Source: Faecalibacterium sp. An122 (GTDB taxonomy: Bacteria; Bacillota; Clostridia; Oscillospirales; Ruminococcaceae). From it: a stretch of DNA of 64,000 nucleotides. The stretch spans positions 96,252 to 160,251 of the forward strand of contig NZ_NFLL01000005.1 of NCBI RefSeq assembly GCF_002160895.1, given 5' to 3'. The position numbers and the translations under genes are program-made. Under the pieces are notes generated by a model, which was not told the DNA's origin, ran no database searches, and saw nothing but the letters and a program-made list of their open reading frames with translations. Shown in pieces: positions 56,524 through 64,000 of this stretch. Position 1 is the stretch's first letter; every line of letters starts with the position of its first letter.

Positions 56524-58575
56524 TTACAGGATCAACATGCCGACCTGGTAGACCAGGAAGGTCACCACCCAGGCCACCGCCAGCTGGAAAGCGGCGGTAA
56601 AGACCATCCAGGTCCAGCTGCCCGATTCCTTGCGGATGGTGCCCAGGGCAGCGGCGCAGGGAATGTACAGCAGGCAGAAGATCATCAGGCACAGGGCATT
56701 GAAGGAGCCAAAGCCGATCCCCTCCAGGGCGGCGGCAAAGGCGGACATGCCGGCGGGGGAGCTGGCGTTGACGATGCCGAACAGCACCGCACAGCTGGAC
56801 ACCACCACTTCCTTGGCCGAGATGCCGGCGATGAGGGCCACCGCAATCTGCCAGTAGCCCAGGCCGATGGGGGCAAAGAAGGGGGTGAGGATTTTGCCCA
56901 GAACGGCGCCGAAGCTGTCGGCCATGTCGGGGGTGTAGCCGCCGGGGCCGAAGTTCAGCACCACCCAGATGATGAGGGTGGCAATGAAGATGGTGGTGCC
57001 GGCCTTTTCCAGGTAGTCCATCACCTTTTCCCAGACGTAGATGGCCACGGTGCGGGCGTCAGGGAGCTTGTACTCGGGCAGCTCGATGATAAGGTAGTTG
57101 GCGTGATCCTTTTTGCGGTCCAGCAGGTGGAGCAGGGCCGATATCAGGATGGCCACCAGGATGCCGATGAGGTACATGGAGTAGGCCACGATCATGGCAT
57201 GATCCCCAAAGAACATCTCGGAGAACAAAATGTAAATGGTCAGCCGGGCGTTGCAGCTCATGAAGGGGGTCACCAGCATGACCTTGAGCCGGTCGTGCTG
57301 GTTTTCCAGGGCGCGGGAGGCCATGATGGCCGGCACCGTACAGCCGAAGCCCAGCAGCATGGGGATGAAAGCCTTGCCCGACAGGCCCATCTTGCTCATG
57401 ATGCCCTCCATCACGTAGGCCACCCGGGCCATATAGCCGCTGTCCTCCAGCAGAGCCAGGCAGAGGAACAGGATCAGGATGTTGGGCAGGAAGGTGACGA
57501 TGGTTCCCACGCCGGCGATGATGCCGTCCACAATCAGGGAGGTGAGAATGTCCCCGGCGTGGATGGCGGTGAGGCCCGCCAGGGCCCCGTCCGAAATGGC
57601 CCCGATGGCCAGTTCCAGATAGCCTTTCAGCCAGTCGCCCAGGGTGAAGGTCAGGAAGAAGATCACCGCCATGATGCCGAAGAACACCGGAATGCTCCAC
57701 ACCTTGCTGGTGAGGATCTGGTCGGCCTTTTCGGTCAGGACGTCCTGGCGCTCCTTGTGGATCAGGACTTCGTCGATGATCTCGCCGATGAAGTCGTATT
57801 TCTGGTTGATGATGTCCGACTCATAGCTGCGGTCCAGCACCTGGGGCAGGTCCACCGGATATTTCTGGGTGATTTCCTGGTCTCCCTCCAGCAGCTTGAT
57901 GGCGTGCCAGCGGTAGTTGGTCAGGCTGGGGTACCGGTGCTGTAGTTCGGGGATGATCTGGTCGATCTTGTCCTCGATGGTGTCGGAGTACACCATGGTG
58001 TATTCCGTGTGATGGTCGTGCTGGTGGTGGGACTCGGTTTTGTGCTGATGGACCAGCGGGTCGGGACCGGTGCTGTCCTTGTGGTGGGCCGCTGCGTGAA
58101 GCAGAGCGTCCAGGCCCCGGCGCTGCCGGGCCGACACCGGAATCACCGGCACGCCCAGCATCTCGGGCAGGCGGTGGAGGTCGATCTCCATGCCCCGCTT
58201 TTCCACAATGTCCATCATGTTCAGGGCCATCACCACCGGCTTGCCCAGCTCCAGCAGCTGCAAGGTCAGGTACAGGCCCCGTTCCAGAGCCGAGGCGTCC
58301 ACTACGTTGATGATGACGTCCACCTCGCCGCTGAGGATGAACTGGCGGGACACCGTCTCCTCCATGGTGTAGGAAGTCAGGCTGTAGGTGCCCGGCAGGT
58401 CCACCAGGTGGATGTTGAGGCCGTGGTGCTTGATGGCGCCCTCCACCTTTTCCACCGTGACGCCGGGCCAGTTGGCCACCTTCAGGTTGGCGCCGGTGTA
58501 GGCGTTGAACAGGGTGGTCTTGCCGCAGTTGGGGTTGCCGATGAACCCGATGGTCATTTCATGCTGTTCAGGCAT
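56524..58575 (-). CDS. feoB: Ferrous iron transport protein B
   Basis: This 683-residue transporter imports Fe(II). The N-terminal G domain shows GNPNCGKTTLFN (G1), a G3 DLPGTYSLTSY and G4 NMMD; a His-rich insertion (HQHKTESHHQHDHH, about 175-190) may bind metal. Two gate domains follow, with MLLGFGCTVPAIMASR and GISAKEVVVSSCAV. ATG 58575 follows GAGGGTG; it overlaps the feoA stop by eight bases. Confidence 0.95.
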   Translation of the reverse strand: MPEQHEMTIGFIGNPNCGKTTLFNAYTGANLKVANWPGVTVEKVEGAIKHHGLNIHLVDLPGTYSLTSYTMEETVSRQFILSGEVDVIINVVDASALERGLYLTLQLLELGKPVVMALNMMDIVEKRGMEIDLHRLPEMLGVPVIPVSARQRRGLDALLHAAAHHKDSTGPDPLVHQHKTESHHQHDHHTEYTMVYSDTIEDKIDQIIPELQHRYPSLTNYRWHAIKLLEGDQEITQKYPVDLPQVLDRSYESDIINQKYDFIGEIIDEVLIHKERQDVLTEKADQILTSKVWSIPVFFGIMAVIFFLTFTLGDWLKGYLELAIGAISDGALAGLTAIHAGDILTSLIVDGIIAGVGTIVTFLPNILILFLCLALLEDSGYMARVAYVMEGIMSKMGLSGKAFIPMLLGFGCTVPAIMASRALENQHDRLKVMLVTPFMSCNARLTIYILFSEMFFGDHAMIVAYSMYLIGILVAILISALLHLLDRKKDHANYLIIELPEYKLPDARTVAIYVWEKVMDYLEKAGTTIFIATLIIWVVLNFGPGGYTPDMADSFGAVLGKILTPFFAPIGLGYWQIAVALIAGISAKEVVVSSCAVLFGIVNASSPAGMSAFAAALEGIGFGSFNALCLMIFCLLYIPCAAALGTIRKESGSWTWMVFTAAFQLAVAWVVTFLVYQVGMLIL

Positions 58576-58801
58576 CCAGCTCACCCTCCCTTACTTCAAT
58601 GTTCTGGGTAATGTTGTACCCCAATGCGAAGCGGGTGCCCCGCAGTTTGATGATGAGAATTCCTTTTCCTTTCCGGTTCAGCACCGAGATGGGGGTCTGG
58701 CGGGTCATCCCCAGAGCCTCCAGCCGGCGCTCCATCTGAAAGGGCAGATGGATGCTCTCCACAATATAGGTCCGCCCAATCTGCGCGTCCTTTAAATACA
58801 T
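58568..58801 (-). CDS. feoA: Ferrous iron transport protein A
   Basis: This 77-residue SH3-like protein (IGRTYIVESIHLPFQMERRL, ALGMTRQTPISVLNRKGKG, RFALGYNITQNI) assists FeoB. It is the first gene of the feoA-feoB-Cys-rich operon, directly behind a promoter and a palindromic operator. Length is typical. Confidence 0.93.
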   Translation of the reverse strand: MYLKDAQIGRTYIVESIHLPFQMERRLEALGMTRQTPISVLNRKGKGILIIKLRGTRFALGYNITQNIEVREGELDA

Positions 58802-58820
58802 CTTTCACACCTCCCAATCG

Positions 58821-58848
58821 GCGGGAGTTGTACGCGTTTAACTTCCGC
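58821..58848. promoter_or_regulatory. Palindromic iron-regulator operator of the feo operon
   Basis: A 28-bp palindrome pairing at 11 of 14 positions, with arms GCGGGAGTT and AACTTCCGC around an ACGCGT centre. It begins right after the predicted transcription start of feoA. DtxR/IdeR-family or Fur control is expected from its position; the protein is not encoded nearby. Confidence 0.6.
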
Positions 58849-58856
58849 CATCCCTT

Positions 58857-58885
58857 ATATTACAAAGAAGAACCCCATTCGTCAA
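58857..58885 (-). promoter_or_regulatory. Promoter of the feo operon
   Basis: Minus strand: -35 TTGACG (58880-58885), 17-base spacer, -10 TAATAT (58857-58862). Confidence 0.78.
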
Positions 58886-59027
58886 TGGGGGCAAACCGTT
58901 TTCTTTGGGGGAAAGAGCTGCCCGGCGGCGGAAAATTTCACCCTTTGGGGATGCAATTTCCCGGCGGGGCCGAACGTATCCAGAATAAGAGCTAGGAGGC
59001 GGCGCAGCCGCAGAAAGGAGAAACCCT

Positions 59028-59606
59028 ATGGCAGTTCAGCGCAGAAAAAAGGCCGGGGCGGCTGCCCTGGCCCTGGCAATGGTGCTGTGTACGGCCACCG
59101 CCTGCGGGCCGGCCGGCCCATCCAGCCAGGAAACCTCGGAATCCCAGCCGGCCCAGGTCCAGGTGGAGCCGGAATCCACCGAGCCCGGCGAAGTCACCGA
59201 CGGGGAGATCATCGCTTATTTTGAGACATTCCAGCAGGCGGCGGCCGCAGGAGAGCGGGAGAAGGTGGCGGAGATGTTCCTCTACCCCAAACAGCTGCAG
59301 CTCCCCGGCCAGGAACTGACCTATGTGAACTCGGCGGAGGAGTTTCTGCCCTATTATGACCAGGTGTTCACCGCGGAGTTCCTGGAACAGATCGCCCAGA
59401 TGGAGCCGGACGCCTTTGTCCGGGAAGGCTCCACCATCGGCTGGGGAGACGGGGCCGTCTGGGCCCGGACCTACGACGGCCAGCTGACCATGGCGTCGGT
59501 CTTTGCCTCCCGGGAGGACCGGTATCTGGCCTACTATGAAGGCAACGACAACGAACTGGAAGCAGAGGGCCAGACCAGCCCCGCTTCCCCGGCACAGCCG
59601 GAATAA
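59028..59606 (+). CDS. Lipoprotein of unknown function
   Basis: This 192-residue protein has a basic N-terminus, hydrophobic stretch and lipobox-like ATAC (residues about 23-26), a Ser/Glu/Pro-rich linker (about 30-58) and a compact domain (about 60-170) resembling NTF2-like or DUF4878-type folds. AAAGGAG precedes the ATG. No catalytic motif is seen. Confidence 0.72.
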   Translation: MAVQRRKKAGAAALALAMVLCTATACGPAGPSSQETSESQPAQVQVEPESTEPGEVTDGEIIAYFETFQQAAAAGEREKVAEMFLYPKQLQLPGQELTYVNSAEEFLPYYDQVFTAEFLEQIAQMEPDAFVREGSTIGWGDGAVWARTYDGQLTMASVFASREDRYLAYYEGNDNELEAEGQTSPASPAQPE

Positions 59607-59617
59607 GACATCCCATG

Positions 59618-59641
59618 CCCCCGGCCCTGGCCGGGGGTTTT
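59618..59641 (+). terminator. Intrinsic terminator after the 59028 lipoprotein
   Basis: CCCCCGGCC pairs with GGCCGGGGG across two bases, then TTTT. Confidence 0.85.
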
Positions 59642-59692
59642 GCATTGAGCCCGGAAAGGGAACAGGGAAACGCCCGCTTTTCCCGCAAACGC

Positions 59693-59731
59693 AAAAAAGC
59701 ACCCCTGAAGTTCTGTGACTTCAAGGGTGCT
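59693..59731 (-). terminator. Intrinsic terminator of the tRNA-Asp/tRNA-Thr transcript
   Basis: On the minus strand AGCACCC-T-TGAAGT pairs with ACTTCA-G-GGGTGCT, followed by TTTTTT. Confidence 0.92.
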
Positions 59732-59737
59732 GTGCTC

Positions 59738-59813
<76 letters not shown>

Positions 59814-59816
59814 ATA

Positions 59817-59893
59817 TGGCGACCCGGATCGGGCTCGAACCGACGACCCCCAGCGTGACAGGCTGGTGCTCTAACCAACTGAGCTACCGGGCC
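59817..59893 (-). tRNA. tRNA-Asp (anticodon GTC)
   Basis: The 77-base cloverleaf begins GGCCCGGTAGCTC on the minus strand; anticodon stem CCAGC/GCTGG with loop CTGTCAC, T arm GTCGG-TTCGAGC-CCGAT, encoded CCA. It is the first gene of the two-tRNA transcript. Confidence 0.97.
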
Positions 59894-60026
59894 ATACTCT
59901 CTGATGGCCGCCGGCGTCTGACCGCCGGAACGTGACTTATTATACCAGCGCGGGGCGGGATTGTCAAGCCTGAAATGCAAATTTTTTTGATTTTGCAGAA
60001 ATTGAACGAAAACATACGAATCAACG

Positions 60027-60050
60027 AAAAAGGCCTCCCCGAAGGGAGGC
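60027..60050 (-). terminator. Intrinsic terminator of the PAP2 gene
   Basis: On the minus strand GCCTCCC pairs with GGGAGGC and is followed by CTTTTTCG. Confidence 0.8.
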
Positions 60051-60070
60051 GAAAAAACCGGAAAGAGACC

Positions 60071-61015
60071 TCAGCGGGCCTTGCGCTGGAGCCTGCAGAT
60101 GAGGGCGGGCACCAGGGCGGTGACGTAAAAGGCCAGCAGAGCGCAGCTGACAAAGGCGGCCCAGAGGGGGCCCATGATGCCGGTCAGAGCCAGGGGCAGC
60201 AGCTTGTAGATCAGCAGCATGGGCAGCAGGGCCAGAGCGGCCAGGATAAACTGCCCGGCGCTGCGGTGGTCGGTGGAGAACTGGAGCCACCGGCGCTCGA
60301 TGAGCCAGCCGGGGAAGAAGCCAAAGACCATGCCCGCCGCCATGAAGCCGTCCTCCTTCATGATTTCGGGGTCCACCAGAAGGACGCCGTTGACGTAATC
60401 CATGGGATAGCTCTTGCACTCAAACCAGAGGACGGCGGCCAGGGCCAGAACGGTACCCACCGCCGCCACCTTCAGGTCAAAGCTGGGCTGACGCTCCAGC
60501 CGGGCCAGGATTTTGCTGTTGAGCCACAGGTAGCCGCAGGTTAAAGCCAGGCTGACCAGGACATCCTGGGGGGTGTGGACCCCCAGATAGTTCCGGGAAA
60601 AGCCGGTGAGCAGGATCATAACCGCCATCAGGACCGCCAGCCAGCGGCGCTTTTTGCCGTACCACAGGCCCACGCTGCCGTAAATGGCGGCGGCGCTCTG
60701 GGTGTGGCCGGAAGGGAAGGAATAGCCGGTGGCGGTGTCGATGGCGTTGGTGACCGGCTGAATGCGGGGGTCTCGCACCCAGGGGCGGTAGACGCAGGCG
60801 GTGAGCTTGAACACCTGGACCAGCAGACTGCTGCCCACATAGTTGAGCATCAAAAAGCTGCCGAACCGGCGGTCCACCGCCCAGAACACAAAGGCCGCCA
60901 CAGCAATGGTCAGGGAACTGGCGGCCAGTTCGCTGATCAGTTCCATCGCCGGGGTCAGCAGCCAGCCGGCTGCCTCCCGCAGGCGCTGCAAAAGCAGCAG
61001 ATAGGCAAGATCCAT
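60071..61015 (-). CDS. PAP2-family membrane phosphatase
   Basis: This 314-residue protein has several transmembrane helices and the three PAP2 phosphatase motifs: KLTACVYRP, PSGHTQ and SRNYLGVHTPQD. Relatives dephosphorylate undecaprenyl pyrophosphate or lipid phosphates. The C-terminal half adds extra helices (to about residue 310). ATG 61015 follows AAGGAGG. It lies downstream of tRNA-Trp, which has its own terminator. Confidence 0.92.
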   Translation of the reverse strand: MDLAYLLLLQRLREAAGWLLTPAMELISELAASSLTIAVAAFVFWAVDRRFGSFLMLNYVGSSLLVQVFKLTACVYRPWVRDPRIQPVTNAIDTATGYSFPSGHTQSAAAIYGSVGLWYGKKRRWLAVLMAVMILLTGFSRNYLGVHTPQDVLVSLALTCGYLWLNSKILARLERQPSFDLKVAAVGTVLALAAVLWFECKSYPMDYVNGVLLVDPEIMKEDGFMAAGMVFGFFPGWLIERRWLQFSTDHRSAGQFILAALALLPMLLIYKLLPLALTGIMGPLWAAFVSCALLAFYVTALVPALICRLQRKAR

Positions 61016-61096
61016 AAAACGCCTCCTTGCGCTTGAAAAAATACCCGCACCCTCCCTGCCGGGGAGAGTCTGGGTCAAACGCCGGGCGGATAAAAC

Positions 61097-61127
61097 AAAA
61101 AAGCACAGCGCCGGCTGGCACTGTGCT
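61097..61127 (-). terminator. Intrinsic terminator of tRNA-Trp
   Basis: On the minus strand AGCACAG and CTGTGCT form the stem, followed by TTTTT. Confidence 0.82.
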
Positions 61128-61129
61128 CT

Positions 61130-61205
61130 TGGCAGGGGTAGTAAGTCTCGAACTCACGGCACGCGGTTTTGGAGACCGCTGCTCTACCAACTGAGCTATA
61201 CCCCT
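61130..61205 (-). tRNA. tRNA-Trp (anticodon CCA)
   Basis: The 76-base cloverleaf reads AGGGGTATAGCTC on the minus strand; acceptor AGGGGTA/TACCCCT, anticodon stem GCGGT/ACCGC with loop CTCCAAA, discriminator G and encoded CCA. Confidence 0.97.
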
Positions 61206-61260
61206 ATACACCCGGCATTCGTCGAATGCCAGATTATTATAACCAATCTTTCGGCAAATG

Positions 61261-61731
61261 TCAAGAGTCTTTTTCGGGCAAATTTCGATTTTTTGCGCAG
61301 GCGCAGGCGCCGCCAGAGGCCTCCGCCATACTTTTGGCGATGTCGGCCAGGGTGACGCTGTCCAGATACTGGTTAATGACCTCGTCCAGTCCCGCCCAGA
61401 AGGGCAGGGTGGCGCACTGGTCGGACAGCGGGCAGGCGTTGGTTTCGCTCTCAAGGCAGGGGATGGGGGCGACGCTCCCCTCCATGGCGGCGATGATTTC
61501 GCCGGCGGTGGTTTCGCTGGGGTCCTTGACCAGACGATAGCCGCCCTGGCTGCCCCGCTCGCTCTTGACCAGGCCGGCCCGGGCCAGCGGCGTCACCAGC
61601 TGTTCCAGGTATTTCAGGCTGAGGCGCTGGCGCTCGCTGATCTCTTTCAGGGGCATGGCACGCCCGGTGCCCGAGCAGGCCAGCTCCGCCATCAGGCGCA
61701 GGCCATACCGGCTTTTGGTGGAAAATCGCAT
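61261..61731 (-). CDS. Rrf2-family Fe-S regulator (IscR-like)
   Basis: This 156-residue regulator has an Rrf2 winged helix (STKSRYGLRLMAEL, ISERQRLSLKYLEQL, SERGSQGGYRL) and three cysteines, Cys92, Cys100 and Cys106, that would ligate an Fe-S cluster. The C-terminus has two more (ACACAKN). Such proteins sense Fe-S status, NO or redox. ATG 61731 follows GGAGG. It diverges from a rhodanese, and a sulfur or Fe-S link is plausible. Confidence 0.92.
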   Translation of the reverse strand: MRFSTKSRYGLRLMAELACSGTGRAMPLKEISERQRLSLKYLEQLVTPLARAGLVKSERGSQGGYRLVKDPSETTAGEIIAAMEGSVAPIPCLESETNACPLSDQCATLPFWAGLDEVINQYLDSVTLADIAKSMAEASGGACACAKNRNLPEKDS

Positions 61732-61759
61732 CCTTGAACCTCCTTGTCTGGATGTGTTC

Positions 61760-61820
61760 AGTATAACACGGGGAGGGAAATTTGAAAAGCCTTGTGAAAA
61801 CAAAAAAGGTTTGTTATCAT
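61760..61820. promoter_or_regulatory. Divergent promoters of the Rrf2 and rhodanese genes
   Basis: Leftward: TTTTCA (61783-61788), 17 bases, TATACT (61760-61765). Rightward: TTGTGA (61792-61797), 17 bases, TATCAT (61815-61820). The -35 elements are back to back, so one bound regulator could affect both. Confidence 0.65.
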
Positions 61821-61855
61821 AAGATGGAAAAGAAACGAAAGAGGAGGAAAGAACA

Positions 61856-62161
61856 ATGGTTCAAAAGATTACCCCCGCCGCAGCGCGGCGGATGATGGAG
61901 GCGGGAGAGGCCGTCCCGGTGGATGTCCGGGAGCCCTCGGAGTACGCCGCAGGCCACATTCCGGGGGCGCGGCTGCTGCCCCTGGGCAGCGTCCGGATCA
62001 AAGCGGCGGACGTGATTCCCGATCAGGAGGCCGCCTGGCTGATCTATTGCCGCAGCGGCCAGCGCAGCGCCATGGCGGCGGCCCAGCTGGAGGCCATGGG
62101 ATACCACAACCTGTACGATCTGGGCGGCATCATGGCCTGGCCCTACGATGTGGAACGCTAA
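61856..62161 (+). CDS. Rhodanese-like sulfurtransferase
   Basis: This 101-residue single-domain rhodanese has the active-site Cys65 in IYCRSGQRS and the usual VDVREPSEYAAGHIPGARL. It may carry persulfide sulfur in the cytoplasm. GAGGAGG precedes the ATG. Divergent from the Rrf2 regulator. Confidence 0.92.
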   Translation: MVQKITPAAARRMMEAGEAVPVDVREPSEYAAGHIPGARLLPLGSVRIKAADVIPDQEAAWLIYCRSGQRSAMAAAQLEAMGYHNLYDLGGIMAWPYDVER

Positions 62162-62215
62162 GATGAATCAATCCCTGTCAGGGGAAACGAAAGCAGAAAG
62201 GAATGGGTGAAGGGT

Positions 62216-62644
62216 ATGGCCTACCATGCCAGAGACTTTGCCGGGAGCCATTGCGGCTGCCGGTACCAGCAGGACTACCGCCCCACGCTGGGCCGCGACG
62301 GAAAAAAGGAGTCGGGCACGCTGGAAGTCATCAAGTTTTATTATGACGGGAAAATCCGGTTTGAACAGCACTGCTACGGCGAGGCGGCCACCTTTGTGTT
62401 CGGCGCCTGGGCCGAGCGGATGGATGAGGACGGCACCCTTCATTGGCTCCGCCCCAAAACCGGCTACTACAATGAGGAGTATCTCCCCAAAAAGCTGACC
62501 AGGGTGGATGAGGCGGGCAATCTGTATTTTGACGGCACCGTCTATCCCTGGAAGCTGGCGGACGACTTCACCGAGGACCCCCGTTGGGGCTATCCCCGCT
62601 GGAAGGTGGCCCTGGGCAAACTGACCGGCCGGGGCCGCGGCTGA
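62216..62644 (+). CDS. Protein of unknown function
   Basis: This 142-residue soluble protein has a short Cys-containing N-terminus (GSHCGCRYQQDYRP) and many aromatic residues (GYYNEEYLPKKL, DDFTEDPRWGYPRWK). ATG 62216 and an in-frame GTG at 62207 are both possible; the GTG is better spaced from AAAGGA. It is 54 bases after the rhodanese and may share its transcript. Family not recognised. Confidence 0.65.
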   Translation: MAYHARDFAGSHCGCRYQQDYRPTLGRDGKKESGTLEVIKFYYDGKIRFEQHCYGEAATFVFGAWAERMDEDGTLHWLRPKTGYYNEEYLPKKLTRVDEAGNLYFDGTVYPWKLADDFTEDPRWGYPRWKVALGKLTGRGRG

Positions 62645-62664
62645 CCGCCCTGAATCCCTGAAAG

Positions 62665-62715
62665 AAAACGGACCGCACCCCTGCCAGAGCGGGAGAGGGC
62701 GGTCCGCTGTTTTTG
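62665..62715. terminator. Bidirectional terminator
   Basis: CGGACCGC pairs with GCGGTCCG with inner pairing; AAAACG on the left and TGTTTTT on the right allow action in both directions, ending the 62216 gene and aroD. Confidence 0.82.
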
Positions 62716-62738
62716 TCTCTTACATATAATAGGGAAAA

Positions 62739-63497
62739 TCAGGACAAAGCCAAACGGTCCAGGATGGGGGCAAGGACGTCCAACTCGATTTGACCCGGGG
62801 CGCTGGCCTTGCCGGCACAGGCAAAGGTCATGGCCGAGCCCATGGCCTCGCCGCAAATCCGGCTGACTCCGCCCAGAGCCCCCATGCTCATGGTGATGAC
62901 AGGGGTTTCAGGGTGGAGATCGGCCATTTCGGCGGTGGCTTCCAGCAGAGCCAACACGTCCCGGCGGTTCTGGGGCATAACGGCCAGTTTGGGCAGATCT
63001 GCCCCGGCGGTCTGCATGGCGCAGAGGCGGGATACCATTTCCGCCCGGGAGGGAGTCTGGGCAAAGTCGTGGCTGGAACAGACCACCTTGACCCCGTGGG
63101 CGTGGGCCTCTGCAATCAGCCCGGGCAGTGCATCCCCGGCGGGGAGGAACTCAATGTCCAGCAGATCGGCACAGCCGCTCTCCCAGACCCGGCGGCAAAA
63201 GGTAGTGTATTCTTCAAGGGAGGCGTCTGCCTCGCCGCCCTCGGCCCGGGTGCGGAGGGTGACCAGAAGGAGCGTATCTCCCAGCACCTGCCGCAGCCCG
63301 GTGAGACAGCGGCTCAGCGCTGCGCTGTCCCGCCATCCCTCAAACCAATCGGCACGGAATTCCACGCAGTCCACTTTCAGACCGGCAAACGCCTGGCCCT
63401 GTTCCAGGACGGCGGACTCGGTCTGCTCCACAATGGGCAGGATGATTTTGGGCCGGCCTTCTCCAACCCGGCAGCCCCGCACAGTGATACAGGACAT
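62739..63497 (-). CDS. aroD: Type I 3-dehydroquinate dehydratase
   Basis: This 252-residue shikimate-pathway enzyme forms a Schiff base with 3-dehydroquinate. The catalytic His143 (SSHDF) and Lys170 (LPKLAVMP) fall at the classical positions, with EFRAD near residue 46 and GALGGVSRI near the end. ATG 63497 has AAAAGGAGC upstream. It stands alone behind a leader of about 170 bases. Confidence 0.95.
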   Translation of the reverse strand: MSCITVRGCRVGEGRPKIILPIVEQTESAVLEQGQAFAGLKVDCVEFRADWFEGWRDSAALSRCLTGLRQVLGDTLLLVTLRTRAEGGEADASLEEYTTFCRRVWESGCADLLDIEFLPAGDALPGLIAEAHAHGVKVVCSSHDFAQTPSRAEMVSRLCAMQTAGADLPKLAVMPQNRRDVLALLEATAEMADLHPETPVITMSMGALGGVSRICGEAMGSAMTFACAGKASAPGQIELDVLAPILDRLALS

Positions 63498-63671
63498 GAT
63501 AACCCACGCTCCTTTTATTCTATATATTCTATAAGATCATGCCGCCCGTCCCAAAAGAGCGTTCGCGCGGCGGAGATATTCCCAGGGATCCGTTGAGGTA
63601 AAGCAGTTGGAAAGGAGCCCGGCGGCCTGCAAAGCAGGCGGGGCCGGGACTCTCTTACTTATATAGAGAAT
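63498..63671 (-). promoter_or_regulatory. Long G+C-rich leader of aroD
   Basis: A transcript from the promoter at 63678 would carry about 170 untranslated bases. A strong stem-loop is visible: GAGTCCCGGC with GCCGGG-CTC and an inner CCTGC/GCAGG. A downstream CCGCC/GGCGG pairing lies nearer the gene, and a GGGAC there could compete for GTCCC. I recognise no known riboswitch, T-box or attenuator peptide. Confidence 0.45.
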
Positions 63672-63677
63672 ACCTGT

Positions 63678-63707
63678 ATCATAATGGGGGATAGGGGGCG
63701 TTGTCAA
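63678..63707 (-). promoter_or_regulatory. Promoter of aroD
   Basis: Minus strand: -35 TTGACA (63702-63707), 18-base spacer, -10 TATGAT (63678-63683). Confidence 0.75.
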
Positions 63708-63745
63708 GAAAGTTTTCCGACTTGCAAAAAAGTTGAAAAAAGGGG

Positions 63746-63774
63746 TTGACAAAAAGAGGGAAAGGTAGTACTAT
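63746..63774 (+). promoter_or_regulatory. rRNA operon promoter P1
   Basis: -35 TTGACA (63746-63751), 17-base spacer, -10 TACTAT (63769-63774). Confidence 0.8.
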
Positions 63775-63839
63775 ATGTGAGCGCCCTGACGGGGCGGCCC
63801 ACAAAGCGAAAAGAACTGAAAAACACTTCAAAAAAGTGC

Positions 63840-63868
63840 TTGACAAGTTTGAAACGCTGTGGTAAAAT
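63840..63868 (+). promoter_or_regulatory. rRNA operon promoter P2
   Basis: -35 TTGACA (63840-63845), 17-base spacer, -10 TAAAAT (63863-63868). Tandem strong promoters 94 bases apart are usual for rRNA operons. Confidence 0.85.
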
Positions 63869-63874
63869 AAACAG

Positions 63875-64000
63875 GTCGCCGGCCGAGAGGCTGAGCGGAC
63901 AGGACCTTGAAAATTGAACAATATCGAATACTTGTAACGGAACCTTTAAAGTGTTGGAAACACTTAAAATTCCAAAAAGTAATTCTTACAGGACGCAAGC
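63875..64000 (+). other. Leader of an rRNA operon, continuing past the window
   Basis: The sequence GGACCTTGAAAATTGAACAA is a common motif of Firmicutes rRNA leaders and spacers. Further on AAGTGTT/AACACTT (about 63949-63967) forms a short hairpin likely used in processing. The mature 16S start is not reached before base 64000. Confidence 0.75.

Noticed and set aside
63537..63752. Leader peptide in the aroD leader
   Set aside because: A frame is open through the leader but has no ATG or GTG with a ribosome-binding site after the predicted transcription start, and no run of aromatic codons.

Overview
The window comes from a GC-rich, low-oxygen Gram-positive bacterium, most likely a gut Clostridia member of the Oscillospiraceae/Ruminococcaceae (Faecalibacterium, Gemmiger or Subdoligranulum type). 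This is inferred from clostridial gene content (BglG/PRD and GntR sugar regulators, PTS permeases, LCP and CpsB/C/D-type capsule genes, Feo system, Fe-S aldo/keto reductase), strong AGGAGG ribosome-binding sites and many intrinsic terminators. No 16S sequence is included: the window stops inside the leader of an rRNA operon.

Layout. 1-8070: two PTS sugar modules. One is bglF (EIIBCA), a 6-phospho-beta-glucosidase and a truncated LicT/BglG antiterminator, read leftwards behind a promoter and a recognisable RAT antiterminator site. The other is a ManD-like dehydratase plus a GntR regulator, diverging from an EIIBC permease that is split by a frameshift and preceded by an unusually structured leader. 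8070-11960: an A+T-rich patch with a leucine-rich-repeat lipoprotein and an unknown membrane protein. 11969-18240: a secreted transglutaminase-like protein, an XRE regulator, an IS110 element with a probable bridge-RNA region, and a large serine recombinase preceded by two small ORFs.

18241-28950: a glycosaminoglycan-type uptake and degradation locus: AraC regulator, mannose-family EIIA, GH88 unsaturated glucuronyl hydrolase, EIIB, EIIC, EIID, heparinase II/III-type lyase, a discoidin-like protein, an SDR reductase and a ferredoxin-type aldo/keto reductase. The order closely follows the hyaluronan-oligosaccharide PTS locus known from Streptococcus pneumoniae.

28951-43811: the most interesting region. 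A tyrosine recombinase gene lies between two recombinase-type sites with an identical 7-bp spacer in opposite orientation, directly upstream of a complete 13-gene surface-polysaccharide operon (CpsB-like phosphatase, LCP ligase, Wzz/CapA, tyrosine kinase, secreted protein, priming transferase, glycosyltransferases, DUF115 protein, cytidylyltransferase, DRE-TIM lyase, Wzy, Wzx). A good promoter inside the segment now points away from the operon and runs into a terminator-like hairpin formed by one site. Flipping would aim it at the operon. The arrangement predicts a self-encoded ON/OFF switch, shown here in the OFF orientation.

43811-64000: mainly housekeeping and metabolic genes: glycerol kinase, oleate hydratase with a TetR regulator, CstA-family transporter, CPBP protease, a DUF5131 protein, a reductase and a ROK kinase, the feoA-feoB-Cys-rich iron operon with a palindromic operator, tRNA-Asp, tRNA-Thr and tRNA-Trp, PAP2 phosphatase, Rrf2 regulator divergent from a rhodanese, aroD behind a long leader, and tandem promoters plus leader of an rRNA operon at the right edge.
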